From Actinomycetes bacterium (GTDB lineage: Bacteria; Actinomycetota; Actinomycetes; Actinomycetales; Cellulomonadaceae), in the NCBI GenBank assembly GCA_021793115.1, contig JAJYTJ010000121.1:1-11370 (forward strand): 11,370 bases of DNA. Reading direction: 5' to 3'. The notes under the pieces are model-generated. The model saw nothing but the letters and a program-made list of their open reading frames with translations, ran no database searches and was not told where the DNA came from. The translations under genes were made by a program, and so were the position numbers. This document shows, piece after piece, positions 1 through 5,884 of this stretch (positions are counted from its first letter, which is position 1; each line of letters begins with the position of its first letter).

Positions 1-203
1 GTTCGCCACCGTTCCTGGCCCACGCGGACCAGGGCGATGCCAGCGGCGATGCGCAGGCGCCCCAGCACGACGCCCAGCCGGATCGCCGCGGCGGCGAGAA
101 GCACTGCGCTCCCGACCACACCGAGAAGACCGTGAGCCACAGCGCCGGGACGTTCGAGCATCGACACCACGGGCGTTCGCCGTCCCACCCCACTGCTGGT
201 CAT
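1..203 (-). CDS. Partial small membrane protein, unrecognised (5' end only)
   Basis: An open frame starts at an ATG (201-203 on the complement) and stays open for 67 codons until it leaves the window at base 1. A GGGGAGG stretch lies about 9 bases upstream of the ATG and can serve as ribosome binding site. The first 20 residues are polar (MTSSGVGRRTPVV...). They are followed by a hydrophobic Ala/Val/Leu stretch from about residue 23 to 45 and a second partly hydrophobic stretch, which suggests one or two membrane segments. I do not recognise a family. The start lies 32 bases downstream of a copy of the 11-bp-period direct repeat also found ahead of the copper and redox operons, so it may belong to the same regulon. 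Another in-frame ATG at codon 15 is possible but has no better binding site. Coding status is likely; function is unknown. Confidence 0.5.
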   Translation of the reverse strand, partial: MTSSGVGRRTPVVSMLERPGAVAHGLLGVVGSAVLLAAAAIRLGVVLGRLRIAAGIALVRVGQERWR

Positions 204-235
204 GGGAGAGATCCTCCCCGCCGACCGCTGGGGAT

Positions 236-253
236 CGATCGAGGTCCGATGAA
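236..253 (-). promoter_or_regulatory. Direct-repeat box C (putative response-regulator site)
   Basis: On the complement this reads TTCATCG-GACC-TCGATCG, two 7-base half-sites with an 11-base period. It matches the boxes at 5115-5132, 5844-5861 and 7760-7777 in spacing, sequence and orientation toward the downstream gene (start at 203). The second half-site is the most divergent of the set. Binding by the regulator at 6982-7698 is inferred. Confidence 0.5.
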
Positions 254-352
254 GGTCCCGCGAAGGATCGCCGGATGGGTTCGCCGTGGGCAGCGGCCCG
301 TCGCGCCGATCGGATCCGACGAGCGCCACGGCGTCCTGGGGCGCGCTCCGAC

Positions 353-529
353 CTATGGCACGTAGCGCAGCGGGTCGACCTCGAAGGCCGCGGCGCAGCC
401 CTTCGAGCAGAAGTGGTACGTCGTCCCCCTGAACTCGGCGGTGGTTGCAGCGCTGACCGGCTCGACCCTCATCCCGCAGACGGGATCGATCACGCGGGTG
501 TCGTCGACGGTGCGACGGAACGGGCGCAC
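353..529 (-). CDS. Free-standing YHS-domain protein
   Basis: A 58-residue soluble protein made almost entirely of a YHS domain. It has VIDPVCGM near residues 13-20 (Cys18), then TYHFC at 37-41 and SKGC at 42-45 (Cys41, Cys45), and ends shortly after DPLRY. YHS domains are small, Cys-containing modules common in copper and heavy-metal proteins, so a metal-binding role is likely; chaperone or buffer is inference. The GTG start at 529 was chosen because AAGGAG sits 6 bases upstream of it. The frame could be extended to a TTG at 574, but that start has no binding site and falls in the CsoR-type palindrome region. The protein resembles the C-terminal YHS domain of the ATPase encoded at 2158-4947. 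It is the last gene of the copper operon, 66 bases after the Lgt-like gene, with its own palindromic operator in that gap. Confidence 0.85.
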   Translation of the reverse strand: MRPFRRTVDDTRVIDPVCGMRVEPVSAATTAEFRGTTYHFCSKGCAAAFEVDPLRYVP

Positions 530-574
530 GGCTGTCTCCTTCCATCGGTGCACGCGTGGGGTTTCCCGGTGCAA

Positions 575-593
575 TATACCCCTATGGGGTATA
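575..593 (-). promoter_or_regulatory. CsoR-type operator upstream of the YHS gene
   Basis: A perfect inverted repeat, TATACCCC-TAT-GGGGTATA. Its core, ATACCC-N5-GGGTAT at 576-592, is the type of GC-tract palindrome with flanking AT bases bound by CsoR-family copper repressors. It lies entirely between the Lgt-like gene (stop at 596) and the YHS start at 529. A TATATT on the complement (573-578) overlaps it and could be a -10 element, so binding would block a local promoter. The same core occurs at 5057-5073. Confidence 0.75.
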
Positions 594-595
594 CC

Positions 596-1933
596 TCAGG
601 CACGCACGGAGGCGATGACGGCACCCACCAGGACGGCGGGCGCGAGGACGAGCATCAGGGGCCGCCCATATCTCGTGGCGCGCGGCAGGCCGCGCAGCGG
701 GAAGAGGACCTGTCGCACCAGGACGTAGGCAGCGAGCCCGGCGACGAACAGGAGTCCCGCATGCTCTGGCGGTGTGCGCCAGGCGATCACGCCCGTCACC
801 AACGAGAGCAAGCCGGCCGACCCGGACTCCAGCAGCTGGACGGGAAGCCGTCGAGTGCCGATCGTCCGGTCGGAGGACCAGATCGCCCAGCGGTCGCTCG
901 AGGGCCGACCGTAGCAGCAGCCGGCCAGCAGGCAGCCGAGCCGCCCGACGGCCTGGCCGAGCAGCAGGGCCGGGATGGTCGCGTCGAGCAGATGGCCGAT
1001 CCTCACACCCCAGGCCCAGCCGCCCAGCACGAAGACGACAGTGGCGACGATTACGAAGCCCTGCACGCTCAGACCGGCGAGCCAGGGCCCCGCAGCCTCC
1101 CGCAGGTGCGTCACCCGGTAGTAGGCGCGGGCGCCCAGCAGACCCAGAACACCGGCGATCAGCGCCAGGAGCAGCACTCGACCCCCGGGTAGCCCGTGGA
1201 CCCGCGCCAGAAGCCCGAGCACGACCAGGCCCAGAACGAACCCCAGGCCCACCATCGTCGGCCACGCCCCGAGCACGACTCCGGGAGCGCGGGATGCGGC
1301 GATCGGGGCGTAGACGGACCGACCGACCCCTTCGGCGCTCGTCAGCCGGACGGTCGCGCTGCGGTCCGCGCCCGTCGGCGTGGCGTAGGCCTCGGCCGTG
1401 ACGGACCACCGGCCTGGCGCCACCCCCTCCACCCGCTGAGTGATGGCGACCGGGCCGGCGCTCGCGGCCACATCGGCCACGGTCCTGGCCGCGACGAAGT
1501 CATCGGCCGGTGTCCGGGCTCCGTCAACGTCCAGGCGGTGGCCCGTGAGCCGCACGTCGACCCGATGCGGGGCGGGCCCTTCCGGCGGCGTGAACCAGTA
1601 GCTGACCCCCAGGGACTGCGGGCCGAGGCCGGCCAGGGCGCCGAAGGGGTTCGTGATGAACTCCAGGCGAGGCGTCGCCGGGTTCCTGGACCCGGCAAGC
1701 TTCGCCAGTGCCGGCGCATCGATGGGACGTGCCGGGGCGGTAGGTATGCGCGTGGTCCGCCTCGCGGGCGCGGGGCGCGGTGTCGGAGGGGCTGCCGACA
1801 CCGCACTCCGGGCGGCCGCCATCTCGAGCAGCTCCGTCAGCGACCGTTCGGGCCGGCTGGCGGGCCCGGGTGCCCGGCCGCCACGCGGCACGCGCGCCGC
1901 CGCGGCGCGAGCGTTCTTCTTCTGCTGTCCCAT
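596..1933 (-). CDS. Lgt-family membrane protein with an N-terminal extra domain
   Basis: A 445-residue protein. Residues 1-80 are basic and Ala/Pro-rich (probably disordered). Residues about 88-210 look like a soluble beta-rich domain that I cannot name. Residues about 218-445 hold several hydrophobic helices with the core signature of prolipoprotein diacylglyceryl transferases: GQAVGRLGCLLAGCCYG at 326-342, then LPVQLLES at 363-370, where Lgt has its P-x-QLYE motif. Family members are usually about 260-300 residues, so this is a long fusion. The usual Asn after GR-x-G is Cys334, and two more cysteines (339, 340) follow. The conserved His of the family's S-F-H-G-G segment appears to be Gln291. 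Lipoprotein lipidation is therefore doubtful, and a divergent role in copper or envelope stress is possible. The ATG overlaps the stop of the csoR remnant by one base (TGATG), indicating translational coupling. Confidence 0.75.
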   Translation of the reverse strand: MGQQKKNARAAAARVPRGGRAPGPASRPERSLTELLEMAAARSAVSAAPPTPRPAPARRTTRIPTAPARPIDAPALAKLAGSRNPATPRLEFITNPFGALAGLGPQSLGVSYWFTPPEGPAPHRVDVRLTGHRLDVDGARTPADDFVAARTVADVAASAGPVAITQRVEGVAPGRWSVTAEAYATPTGADRSATVRLTSAEGVGRSVYAPIAASRAPGVVLGAWPTMVGLGFVLGLVVLGLLARVHGLPGGRVLLLALIAGVLGLLGARAYYRVTHLREAAGPWLAGLSVQGFVIVATVVFVLGGWAWGVRIGHLLDATIPALLLGQAVGRLGCLLAGCCYGRPSSDRWAIWSSDRTIGTRRLPVQLLESGSAGLLSLVTGVIAWRTPPEHAGLLFVAGLAAYVLVRQVLFPLRGLPRATRYGRPLMLVLAPAVLVGAVIASVRA

Positions 1934-2133
1934 CAGTCCCGTCTCCGATCTCGTGGCGCACGGCCGCGTGTTGGTGGGCCGGCGTCGTGCGCCCGCTCGC
2001 CGGGCGTGATCGGCGTCGCCGCTCGGTGCCGTTCACTCCTCGCGACCACGCGGGCGATGCCGCGAACCTGGCCCTCGATGCGGTGGAGCCGCACCGTGAA
2101 GTCAGCGCGACTGGCTTCGGCGGCCGGCGTCAC
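1933..2133 (-). pseudogene. csoR: Truncated csoR-type (DUF156) repressor remnant
   Basis: The GTG-initiated frame encodes 66 residues. Residues 14-29 (VRLHRIEGQVRGIARV) match the highly conserved first helix of CsoR/RcnR/FrmR repressors (R-L-x-R-I-E-G-Q-V-R-G). After about residue 33 the similarity stops. The rest is Arg/Pro-rich, and the reading continues to a TGA that overlaps the next ATG. The protein has no cysteine, and the family's Cu(I) ligand set (Cys, His, Cys) with the rest of the helical bundle is absent. I looked in the other two frames downstream and found no Y-C-x-D or H-x-x-x-C continuation, so an internal deletion is more likely than a simple frameshift. A frame starting near 2036 contains HAAVRHEIGDGTD, which could be a relic of the C-terminal part, but this is weak. 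The gene begins 24 bases after the ATPase stop. A GGAG lies directly against the GTG, so initiation is probably poor. Confidence 0.7.
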
Positions 2134-2157
2134 CTCCGCCGCAACAGGGCACGGCCC

Positions 2158-4947
2158 TCAGTGCGCCGCATGCTGGTGGCCGTAGCGGTGCGGGTCGGCG
2201 TCGAACGTCGCGGCGCACCCGGCCGAGCAGAAGGCGAAGGTTGTCCCGTCGTGCTCGCGCGTGGCGGCGGCGTTCGTCGGGTCGACGGACATCCCGCAGA
2301 CGGGGTCGACGACCGTGGCGGCGGATCCGTGGTCGTGGGGCGCGTGGTCGTGGTGCATGGCGTTCTCCTCATGGTCGTTCGCAAGCTCGACCACCGGGTC
2401 GGTGGTCGAGGTCCGGGGGGCCGCGCCGGGCGACCGGGGGGTGAACCGGCGCAGCCGGTTGGCGTTGGCGACGACCGACAGCGACGACATCGCCATCGCC
2501 AGCGCCGCGATCATCGGGCTCAGCAGCAGGCCGAACGCCGGGTACAGGGCACCGGCGGCGATCGGGATCCCGATCGCGTTGTACCCGAACGCGAACCACA
2601 GGTTCTGCCGGATGTTGCGCATCGTCGCCCGGGACAGGTCGATCGCGGTGACCAGTCCGCCGAGGTTGCCGGAGATCAAGGTGATGTCGGAGGACTCGAT
2701 GGCGACGTCGGTGCCGGTCCCGATCGCCGAGCCGACGTCCGCCTGGGCCAGGGCTGGAGCGTCGTTGATGCCGTCGCCGACCATCCCGACGATGCGACCT
2801 TCCGCCTGCAGCCGCTTGACCTCCCGAGACTTGTGCTCGGGGAGGACCTCGGCAACGACCCGGCGCACGCCGACCTGCCGAGCGATCGCCGCGGCGGTGG
2901 CCCGGTTGTCGCCGGTCATCATCACCACGTCGATCCCACGAGCCGTCAGGTCCGCGATCGCGGACGCCGAACCGGGCTTGACGGGGTCGGCGACCGCGAT
3001 GACGCCCGCCGGCCTGCCGTCGACAGCCACGAGCATCGGGGTCTTCCCCTCAGCGGCCAGCGCGTCCCGGTCGCTGCGCAGCCGCGCGGGATCGACACCG
3101 GCGCCGGCCAGGAGACGTTCGTTGCCGACGAGGACCTCGCTGCCGCCGACGCACGCACGCACGCCCTGCCCAGTGACCGACTCGAACCTCGCAACGGCGG
3201 GCCACTGCCCACCCAGCCGCCGTGCTGCGGCGACGATCGCGGCGGCGAGCGGGTGCTCCGAGTCGCGCTCGGCCGCCGCGACGAGCCGCAGCAGCGCGTC
3301 TGCATCGGTGCCAGCCACCGGCCGCACGTCCGTCACCGCCGGCGCGCCGGCGGTGATCGTCCCCGTCTTGTCGAGCACCACCGTGGTCAGCCGATGCGCG
3401 GTCTCCAGCGCCTCTGCCGAGCGGATGAGGATGCCCGCGGTCGCCCCCTTGCCGGTTCCTACCGTGATCGACAGCGGTGTGGCCAAGCCCAGGGCGCACG
3501 GGCAGGCGATGACCAGCACCGACACGGCCCCGACCAGCGCGAACACCACAGAGGGAGGCGGGCCGACCAGGTACCAGACGGCGAACACCCAGATCGCGAC
3601 GGTGATGACGGCGGGCACGAAATAGCCCGACACCTTGTCGGCCAGTCGCTGGATAGGCGCCTTGGAGCCCTGCGCCTCGCGGACGAGCTTGATGATCTGC
3701 GCGAGCATCGTGTCGGCGCCGACCTTGGTCGCTGTGTACCGCAGCGCACCGGTCCGGTTGATGGTCGCGCCGATGACCACGTCCCCGGGCCGCTTGACCA
3801 CCGGCACGCTCTCGCCGGTCACCATCGACTCGTCGACGGGCGAAGTCCCCTCGGTGACCGTGCCGTCGACCGGAAGCCTCTCGCCCGGACGGATCACGAC
3901 CATGTCACCCACGACGACGTCCTCGACCGCGACCTCCCGCTCCGCGCCGCCCCGCACCACGCGGGCCACGCGAGGCTGCAGCCCGATCAGTGCCCGGATA
4001 GCCTCACCCGTGCCCGCCTTGGCCTTCGTCTCGAACAGACGCCCCAGGAGGATCAGGGTGAGGATGACGCCGACCGCCTCGAAGTACACCTCTCGCGAGT
4101 CGGCCGGCAGCAGGCCGGGCGCGAACGTGGCCACCAACGAGTATCCGAAGGCCGCGATGGAGCCCAGAGTGATCAGGGAGTTCATGTCGGCCGCACGGTG
4201 CGCGAGCGCCAGCCAACCTGTGCGGTGGATGGGCCAGCCCGTGTAGAGCATCACCGGTGCGACGAGCACGAGCTGGAGCCACCGCTGGTTCAGCAGGTCA
4301 GGCACCCACGTGGCGCCGAACAGTGAGGTCGCCATCACGGCGAGCAGGACCGGGAACGTGAGCACGGCGCCGACGACCACGCGCCGTGCGAGGTCCGCGA
4401 TCTCGCTGGCGCGCTCGGCTGCCTCCGCACCACCGGGCGTGTCCTGCGCGCCGCCCACCGGTGCCGCCGAAGGTTCCTCCGGGATCGCCTCGCGACGATC
4501 GTCACCGAGCGCCGAACGCTGCTGCGGCACCGCCATCGACCGCTCGAGCAGAGCCGTGGACGTCGATCCTCCTCGCTCGGCTCCGGCGACGACCTTCACC
4601 GTGCCGTGCAGCATGTTCATCCCGCACGCGAAGCCGAACTCCCCGACTCGGCCGGGCGTGAACTCGACGGCCGTGGTCGCGTAGGAGGGCAGGCTCTGGT
4701 TCACCTTGAAGTCGGGGAAGACCACACGCGACGAGCAGTCGCCAGCCTCCTGCCGATCGAAGAGCAGTCGCACCGGCACGCCCTTGACGACCTCGATGAC
4801 GTCCGGGACGTACCCGCCCCTCACCGTCACCCTCAGGGTCTGCCTGCCCTGCTCGATCGCGGCTCGCGACGAGCTGCGCGGACCGAAGAAGTACCACCCC
4901 AGCGCCGCGGTGAGCAGCGCCGCTACCGCGATGACGGCGACATCCAT
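2158..4947 (-). CDS. copA: Cu+-exporting P-type ATPase with cupredoxin-like and YHS domains
   Basis: A 929-residue P1B-type ATPase that would pump Cu(I) out of the cytoplasm at the expense of ATP. Residues 2-20 are a membrane anchor. Residues about 35-120 form a cupredoxin-like domain with candidate copper ligands Cys71, Cys108, Met110, Met112 and His114 ([10 protein letters not shown]). Membrane segments and core follow: TGES at 377-380, CPC at 482-484, DKTGT at 526-530 (phosphorylated Asp526), SEHP with His565, and GDGINDAP at 724-731. FGYNAIG and [10 protein letters not shown] in the last helices match the Cu+ subgroup. There is no N-terminal CxxC metal-binding (HMA) domain. A His-rich linker (864-874) leads to a YHS domain at about 878-923 (Cys884, Cys907, Cys911). 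The ATG at 4947 was chosen because the anchor follows directly and a GAGAGGGG lies about 10 bases upstream. A GTG at 5028 would add 27 unlikely residues. It is the first gene of the copper operon, behind both a CsoR-type palindrome and a direct-repeat box. Confidence 0.95.
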   Translation of the reverse strand: MDVAVIAVAALLTAALGWYFFGPRSSSRAAIEQGRQTLRVTVRGGYVPDVIEVVKGVPVRLLFDRQEAGDCSSRVVFPDFKVNQSLPSYATTAVEFTPGRVGEFGFACGMNMLHGTVKVVAGAERGGSTSTALLERSMAVPQQRSALGDDRREAIPEEPSAAPVGGAQDTPGGAEAAERASEIADLARRVVVGAVLTFPVLLAVMATSLFGATWVPDLLNQRWLQLVLVAPVMLYTGWPIHRTGWLALAHRAADMNSLITLGSIAAFGYSLVATFAPGLLPADSREVYFEAVGVILTLILLGRLFETKAKAGTGEAIRALIGLQPRVARVVRGGAEREVAVEDVVVGDMVVIRPGERLPVDGTVTEGTSPVDESMVTGESVPVVKRPGDVVIGATINRTGALRYTATKVGADTMLAQIIKLVREAQGSKAPIQRLADKVSGYFVPAVITVAIWVFAVWYLVGPPPSVVFALVGAVSVLVIACPCALGLATPLSITVGTGKGATAGILIRSAEALETAHRLTTVVLDKTGTITAGAPAVTDVRPVAGTDADALLRLVAAAERDSEHPLAAAIVAAARRLGGQWPAVARFESVTGQGVRACVGGSEVLVGNERLLAGAGVDPARLRSDRDALAAEGKTPMLVAVDGRPAGVIAVADPVKPGSASAIADLTARGIDVVMMTGDNRATAAAIARQVGVRRVVAEVLPEHKSREVKRLQAEGRIVGMVGDGINDAPALAQADVGSAIGTGTDVAIESSDITLISGNLGGLVTAIDLSRATMRNIRQNLWFAFGYNAIGIPIAAGALYPAFGLLLSPMIAALAMAMSSLSVVANANRLRRFTPRSPGAAPRTSTTDPVVELANDHEENAMHHDHAPHDHGSAATVVDPVCGMSVDPTNAAATREHDGTTFAFCSAGCAATFDADPHRYGHQHAAH
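2356..2370 (-). promoter_or_regulatory. Internal ribosome binding site and ATG inside the ATPase gene
   Basis: On the complement, GAGGAG is followed after six bases by an in-frame ATG (2356-2358) at codon 864 of the ATPase. Translation from it would give a separate 66-residue protein ending at 2158, with a His-rich N-terminus ([11 protein letters not shown]) and the whole YHS domain. The spacing and match are as good as at any real start in this window. Either this is the relic of a once separate YHS gene fused to the ATPase, or the site still makes a free YHS protein from the same mRNA. Use of the site is inference. Confidence 0.5.
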
Positions 4948-5056
4948 GGCACCCGGTCCCCTCTCCCCGCTCCGGCCGCCAGCGGCAGCTGGCCCCCCAA
5001 CGGGATCGGGCACGCGGTGCACCGCCACGCCCTGTCACGCGCGGCCCGCGCACCCG

Positions 5057-5073
5057 ATACCCGGTGGGGGTAT
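5057..5073 (-). promoter_or_regulatory. CsoR-type operator upstream of the ATPase operon
   Basis: ATACCC-GGTGG-GGGTAT has the same half-sites and the same 5-base spacer as the palindrome at 576-592. It lies 109 bases upstream of the ATPase ATG. A TACTGT on the complement (5078-5083) just upstream could be a -10 element, which would put the transcription start inside the palindrome, as expected for repression. No convincing -35 is visible. Confidence 0.75.
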
Positions 5074-5114
5074 AGCCACAGTAGGTGCCGCTGTGCTGCG
5101 CCCCGCTTGCGGAG

Positions 5115-5132
5115 CGATGAAGATTCGATGAA
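5115..5132 (-). promoter_or_regulatory. Direct-repeat box A (putative response-regulator site)
   Basis: On the complement this is TTCATCG-AATC-TTCATCG, a perfect 7-base direct repeat with an 11-base period, the spacing expected for tandem binding of an OmpR-family dimer. It lies upstream of the CsoR-type palindrome and of the candidate -10, where an activator would sit. From memory, it also resembles the TGAAGATTT-nn-TGAAGATTT box described for CopR of Corynebacterium glutamicum, which has the same period. Confidence 0.6.
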
Positions 5133-5197
5133 AGGCTCCGCCCGATGCCGTGCCGGGCCCGCTCGCTGGTCGATCGACGCGTCCGCGTGACGTGCAA

Positions 5198-5240
5198 CGA
5201 GGGCGCCCCCACCGCCTGGAGTCAGTTGGGGGCGCCCTCG
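5198..5240 (-). terminator. Hairpin terminator after the SHOCT/DUF2933 unit
   Basis: Perfect 14-base inverted arms (CGAGGGCGCCCCCA at 5198-5211 and its complement at 5227-5240) enclose a 15-base loop. It begins 22 bases beyond the stop of the DUF2933-type gene and precedes the promoter region of the copper operon. There is no T-run, as is common for terminators in GC-rich actinomycetes. Confidence 0.8.
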
Positions 5241-5262
5241 GCTGGGCATGACGCGTGTCAGG

Positions 5263-5520
5263 TCAGGGGATGCGCTCGTGGTTCTCGCGCGTCAGGGAAG
5301 CCTGCGGCAGCGGCAGGTGGTCGTGCTGGTGCTCGTGCCCGCCTCCGGCGCCGTGATCGTGCCCGCTCTTGTTCATCGTGACCATCATCGCGACCATCCC
5401 GAGCGGACAGGCCAGGAGGAACGCATAGAGCACCGCCGTCCGCAGGTCGACCCCGAGCAGCCAGAGGACCACGAGGACGGCCGCCCCGCCGAACGCCGTG
5501 TGCTTGAGGTGGTGCCTCAT
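5263..5520 (-). CDS. DUF2933-type small membrane protein with His-rich tail
   Basis: An 85-residue protein. Residues about 10-48 are hydrophobic, forming one or two membrane segments around the LLACPLGM sequence typical of DUF2933 proteins. The tail (residues 53-68) reads GHDHGAGGGHEHQHDH and holds seven histidines within about 16 residues, suggesting metal binding at a membrane face. DUF2933 proteins have no established function and are often found near heavy-metal genes. The ATG overlaps the TGA of the upstream gene (ATGA), so the two are translationally coupled, with GAAGGGA upstream as binding site. The His-rich tail parallels the linker of the ATPase. The family call rests on my recognition of the hydrophobic core and tail only. 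Confidence 0.75.
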   Translation of the reverse strand: MRHHLKHTAFGGAAVLVVLWLLGVDLRTAVLYAFLLACPLGMVAMMVTMNKSGHDHGAGGGHEHQHDHLPLPQASLTRENHERIP

Positions 5521-5756
5521 CGCAGTCCCTTCGTCGCGGTCGCGTGCCCGTCGATCTGCCCGCGGATCCATCGGTAGCTGTCGAGGTCGAGATCCCCCGC
5601 GGCGAGGCGGGCATCGAGGGTCGCGCGCGGGTCGGGGGTCCGCTGCGCAGGGAACAGACGACACACCGCCCAGACCGCCAGGCCGAGGACAGCAGCCCAG
5701 GTCGCCGCCATGAGCACCCAGCCAACGGCGGTCGCCTGGCTGCACCACAGGCCCAT
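5517..5756 (-). CDS. Small membrane protein with SHOCT-like C-terminus
   Basis: A 79-residue protein. Residues about 10-34 form one membrane helix. Residues about 43-70 (RATLDARLAAGDLDLDSYRW...) match the SHOCT pattern, a short C-terminal domain with an L-x-x-R-L-A-x-G-x-I/L-x-x-x-x-Y layout. SHOCT proteins are mostly of unknown function and may act in oligomerisation. The ATG at 5756 was chosen because a G-rich AGGGGGG lies about 4 bases upstream and the membrane helix then sits close to the N-terminus. A start 11 codons upstream (5789) has no binding site. It is the first gene of a two-gene unit with the DUF2933-type gene. A direct-repeat box lies 87 bases upstream. Confidence 0.75.
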   Translation of the reverse strand: MGLWCSQATAVGWVLMAATWAAVLGLAVWAVCRLFPAQRTPDPRATLDARLAAGDLDLDSYRWIRGQIDGHATATKGLR

Positions 5757-5843
5757 CGAGCCCCCCTCGCCGCGGGAAGAGCGGCGCATGAGGACCGCTC
5801 ACGTCCCAGCCTGCGGGCCTCCGATCAACTTCCAGGTGGCGCG

Positions 5844-5861
5844 CGATGAAGGCTTGCTGAA
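5844..5861 (-). promoter_or_regulatory. Direct-repeat box D (putative response-regulator site)
   Basis: On the complement this is TTCAGCA-AGCC-TTCATCG, that is CTTCA-N6-CTTCA with the preceding C of each repeat included, again with an 11-base period. It sits between the histidine kinase stop (5885) and the SHOCT gene start (5756), 87 bases upstream of the latter. Box B has nearly the same distance to its gene (86 bases). It suggests that the SHOCT/DUF2933 pair has its own promoter. Confidence 0.5.
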
Positions 5862-5884
5862 GATCGACTCGTGCCGCTCGGCGC

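Noticed and set aside
310..319. Palindrome TCGGATCCGA as an operator
   Set aside because: It occurs once, is short, and has no relation to the recurring motifs.
321..348. Hairpin GAGCGC/GCGCTC just after the YHS gene as terminator
   Set aside because: Only six base pairs with a 16-base loop and no T-run; such stems are common by chance at this GC content.
1780..4326. Very long plus-strand open frame of 848 codons
   Set aside because: It lies antisense to the ATPase and the Lgt-like gene and is an Arg/Gly/Asp-rich shadow of GC-biased codons. It shows no domain, while the minus strand has clear catalytic motifs.
4948..5028. Longer ATPase start at a GTG
   Set aside because: The 27 added residues are Pro/Gly-rich and precede an evident N-terminal membrane anchor; the ATG at 4947 has a usable binding site.
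5117..5131. Micro-frame ATG AAG ATT CGA TGA
   Set aside because: It is simply the direct-repeat box read on the plus strand and has no ribosome binding site function that I can support.
5515..5536. A fifth direct-repeat box (CTCATCG ... TTCGTCG)
   Set aside because: Its half-sites are 14 bases apart rather than 11 and it covers the start codon of the DUF2933-type gene within an operon.
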